A DNA stretch of 64,000 nt from a virus, in IMG/VR virus record IMGVR_UViG_3300017917_001274, positions 1 to 64,000 of that record; one strand, 5' to 3'. Of this stretch, positions 62,450-64,000 are shown piece after piece. A model generated the notes under the pieces. It did not search any database. It was not told the DNA's origin and saw only the letters and a list, made by a program, of their open reading frames with translations. A program made the translations under genes and the position numbers. How positions within the stretch are numbered: the first letter of the stretch is position 1; each line of letters starts with the position of its first letter.

Positions 62450-63450
62450 TAAATTAATCTATCCTTCCAAGTAGCAGGAGTTTTTTCGTTCACAATTTCT
62501 AATTTGTATCTATAATTAAAAGGATGAGGTCCTCTTTCTTTAATATATTTTACTGTCTCTTCAATACTCTGTTCTAACGTGGCTTTAGTTTCATAACCGA
62601 GCAATTTACGAGCTTTATCGGCCGAACAACTTGCATGTTTAACTTCTCTTGGACGATCTGGCATATGAATCGGATTACCTGCAAATTCGCAGGCGCTCAT
62701 TACCTTTTGCGCCATTTCCTTAACTGTAACTGTTCCTTCGTCTGGACCAATATTGATTGTTTCATAAACAATGTTAGGATCTAATGCTAATTTTTCTAAG
62801 CATTGAATACAATCTCCCACATAACTAAAACATCTGGTTTGTAGACCGTCGCCGTAGATGATAGGAGCCTTTCCTTGTAATACACGATTAATCATAATGC
62901 TCATAACGTTTCTAAAAGGATCATCATAGCATTGTCTTGGCCCTACAATATTATGTGGTATCGCAATATTCCATTCTAACCCGTGAGTTTCGCTTAACAT
63001 TTTTAGAATATTTTCAGCGGCAACTTTAGCCACAGCATATGGATCTTCTGGCATAGGAGTCATATCTTCGGTATATGGAACTTGTTGATTTCCATATCTT
63101 GCCATACTTGAACAAAATACAAAACGTTTAACTTTATTCTGAATGGCAGCTGATATAGTGCTTACGCTTGCCTCGAAAATATTTTTTGTAATAAAACTTG
63201 GACTGAAGACGCTCAATCCTTCGTGAGCTGTAGCTGCGGCATGTATCACGATGTCAGACCCCGCCATTGCTGCAGATAATTTTTCGTTGTCGCAACAATC
63301 AATTTCAAAAAACTGAACTCCTGACGGAACATTATCTCGATAACCACCTATAAGATTATCATTCCCAGACACTTTATGTCCGAGTTCTATCATCCTGTCA
63401 GCCAAGTGACTACCTAAAAATCCTGCAACTCCTGTAATAAAAATTTTCAT
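62449..63450 (-). CDS. NAD-dependent epimerase/dehydratase (UDP-glucuronate epimerase- or decarboxylase-like)
   Basis: 333 aa SDR. GVAGFLGSHLADRMIEL, VIHAAATAHEGLS, YAVAKVAAENIL (YxxxK), and the C-terminal RPREVKHASCSADKARKLLGYE. Matches the extended SDR group acting on UDP- or GDP-sugars. With the dehydrogenase to its right it may convert UDP-glucuronate. Start ATG 63450. Confidence 0.88.
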   Translation of the reverse strand: MKIFITGVAGFLGSHLADRMIELGHKVSGNDNLIGGYRDNVPSGVQFFEIDCCDNEKLSAAMAGSDIVIHAAATAHEGLSVFSPSFITKNIFEASVSTISAAIQNKVKRFVFCSSMARYGNQQVPYTEDMTPMPEDPYAVAKVAAENILKMLSETHGLEWNIAIPHNIVGPRQCYDDPFRNVMSIMINRVLQGKAPIIYGDGLQTRCFSYVGDCIQCLEKLALDPNIVYETINIGPDEGTVTVKEMAQKVMSACEFAGNPIHMPDRPREVKHASCSADKARKLLGYETKATLEQSIEETVKYIKERGPHPFNYRYKLEIVNEKTPATWKDRLI

Positions 63451-63451
63451 T

Positions 63452-64000
63452 TTAATTCCTTATTTTATTATTAATATCGATAGCTTTGTCTAATAAGGCA
63501 AAAGGTTTTTCTAATTTTGATGCCATATAGGATAATGCTTTAGTGTCTTTAGGAAAACAAGCCCCACCGAAACCATATTTACCGTCGGGTCCGGGAACAT
63601 CAAAATGACTTGTTCCCAATCTCGGATCAAATTTAATTCCTTTAACAACATTAGCATAATCAGCATTTATCGAAGTACACAAATCTTTTATTTGATTCAT
63701 AAAAATAACTTTAGTGGCCAAAAAACTATTAATCGTATATTTTATCATAGAGGCTTCTTCAATAGTACAAAACAGTTTTTTGTTTAATTTTGTTTGCCCC
63801 TTTTCTATAATTAAAAAGGCCTTTTCGCAGTAATCGATTTTTCCACCGATTATTGAAAATTCTCCCAACACATAATCTTCTTTTGCAGTTGCAGCTACTA
63901 AGAATTCAGGAGCATGAACTAAATTAGAATATTTTCTTTGTAGTGCGGCATATACCGTTGCTGGACACGTAACTTTAGAAATAATTACACCTTTGTAATC
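63452..64000 (-). CDS. UDP-glucose/GDP-mannose dehydrogenase, C-terminal part (cut by window edge)
   Basis: Open from the window edge; 183 codons visible. SPEFL-like block HAPEFLVAATAKEDYVLGEFS, TKVIFMNQIKDLCTSINADY and the catalytic Cys in GFGGACFPKDTKALS define the family. It oxidises UDP-glucose to UDP-glucuronate in two NAD steps. The N-terminal Rossmann domain lies outside the window. Confidence 0.92.
   Translation of the reverse strand, partial: DYKGVIISKVTCPATVYAALQRKYSNLVHAPEFLVAATAKEDYVLGEFSIIGGKIDYCEKAFLIIEKGQTKLNKKLFCTIEEASMIKYTINSFLATKVIFMNQIKDLCTSINADYANVVKGIKFDPRLGTSHFDVPGPDGKYGFGGACFPKDTKALSYMASKLEKPFALLDKAIDINNKIRN

Overview
The window is part of the genome of a large T4-like myovirus. 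The evidence is a T4-type set: class Ia ribonucleotide reductase NrdA, DnaB/gp41-like helicase, gp61-like primase and ATP-dependent DNA ligase. It also has virion genes on the minus strand, AT-rich TATAAATA late promoters and many tiny overlapping ORFs. A complete ALA synthase (a gene mostly found in alphaproteobacteria) and a BPSL0761-like protein (common in beta/gammaproteobacteria) suggest a proteobacterial aquatic host. The host cannot be fixed from the sequence.

Layout: 1-9.8 kb (-) holds nrdA (cut by the edge), a beta-helix tail spike, a RecB-like nuclease and small virion or internal-head proteins, ending in a pol-beta-like plus KxDG-ligase-like pair. 9.9-10.9 kb (+) is a short late operon. 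11-25.6 kb mixes virion genes with auxiliary metabolic genes: fatty acid desaturase, class II aldolase, isocitrate lyase, HAD phosphatase, AdoMetDC-like, DUF3445/HDOD-like, TerC under a yybP-ykoY-type Mn riboswitch, PstS with a candidate Pho box, secreted nuclease, Dps-like ferritin, ALA synthase, cupin and ClpP. 25.6-28.8 kb (+) holds an HNH nuclease, an MjaI-like restriction endonuclease and DNA ligase. 28.8-30.5 kb (-) has an AlgH-like and an internal-head protein. 31-45.5 kb (+) is the early region: about 35 small genes, a MoxR/VWA pair, another AAA+ ATPase and a tRNA. They are driven by near-identical TTGACA-17-TATAAT promoters and the stereotyped ribosome-binding site GGAGCGAA. 45.6-51 kb holds membrane proteins (CPA2 antiporter, Bax-inhibitor-1) and small enzymes. 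51-64 kb (-) holds replication genes, a carbamoyltransferase, a mini DnaE-like protein and a nucleotide-sugar/glycosyltransferase cassette cut by the right edge.

Three observations stand out. (1) I found no CTAG in the whole 64 kb, and the phage encodes a homologue of MjaI, a CTAG-specific endonuclease, with no methyltransferase beside it. (2) Two early genes carry a 3'UTR hairpin whose 9-nt loop, ATTCGCTCC, is the reverse complement of the GGAGCGAAT ribosome-binding site shared by about a dozen other early genes. Each is followed by a terminator, as in a trans-acting sRNA. (3) About a dozen dispersed proteins share a short N-terminal tag resembling the T4 capsid-targeting sequence, which would make them a modular set of packaged, injected proteins.

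All calls are from reading the sequence and recalled family motifs; no database search was run.
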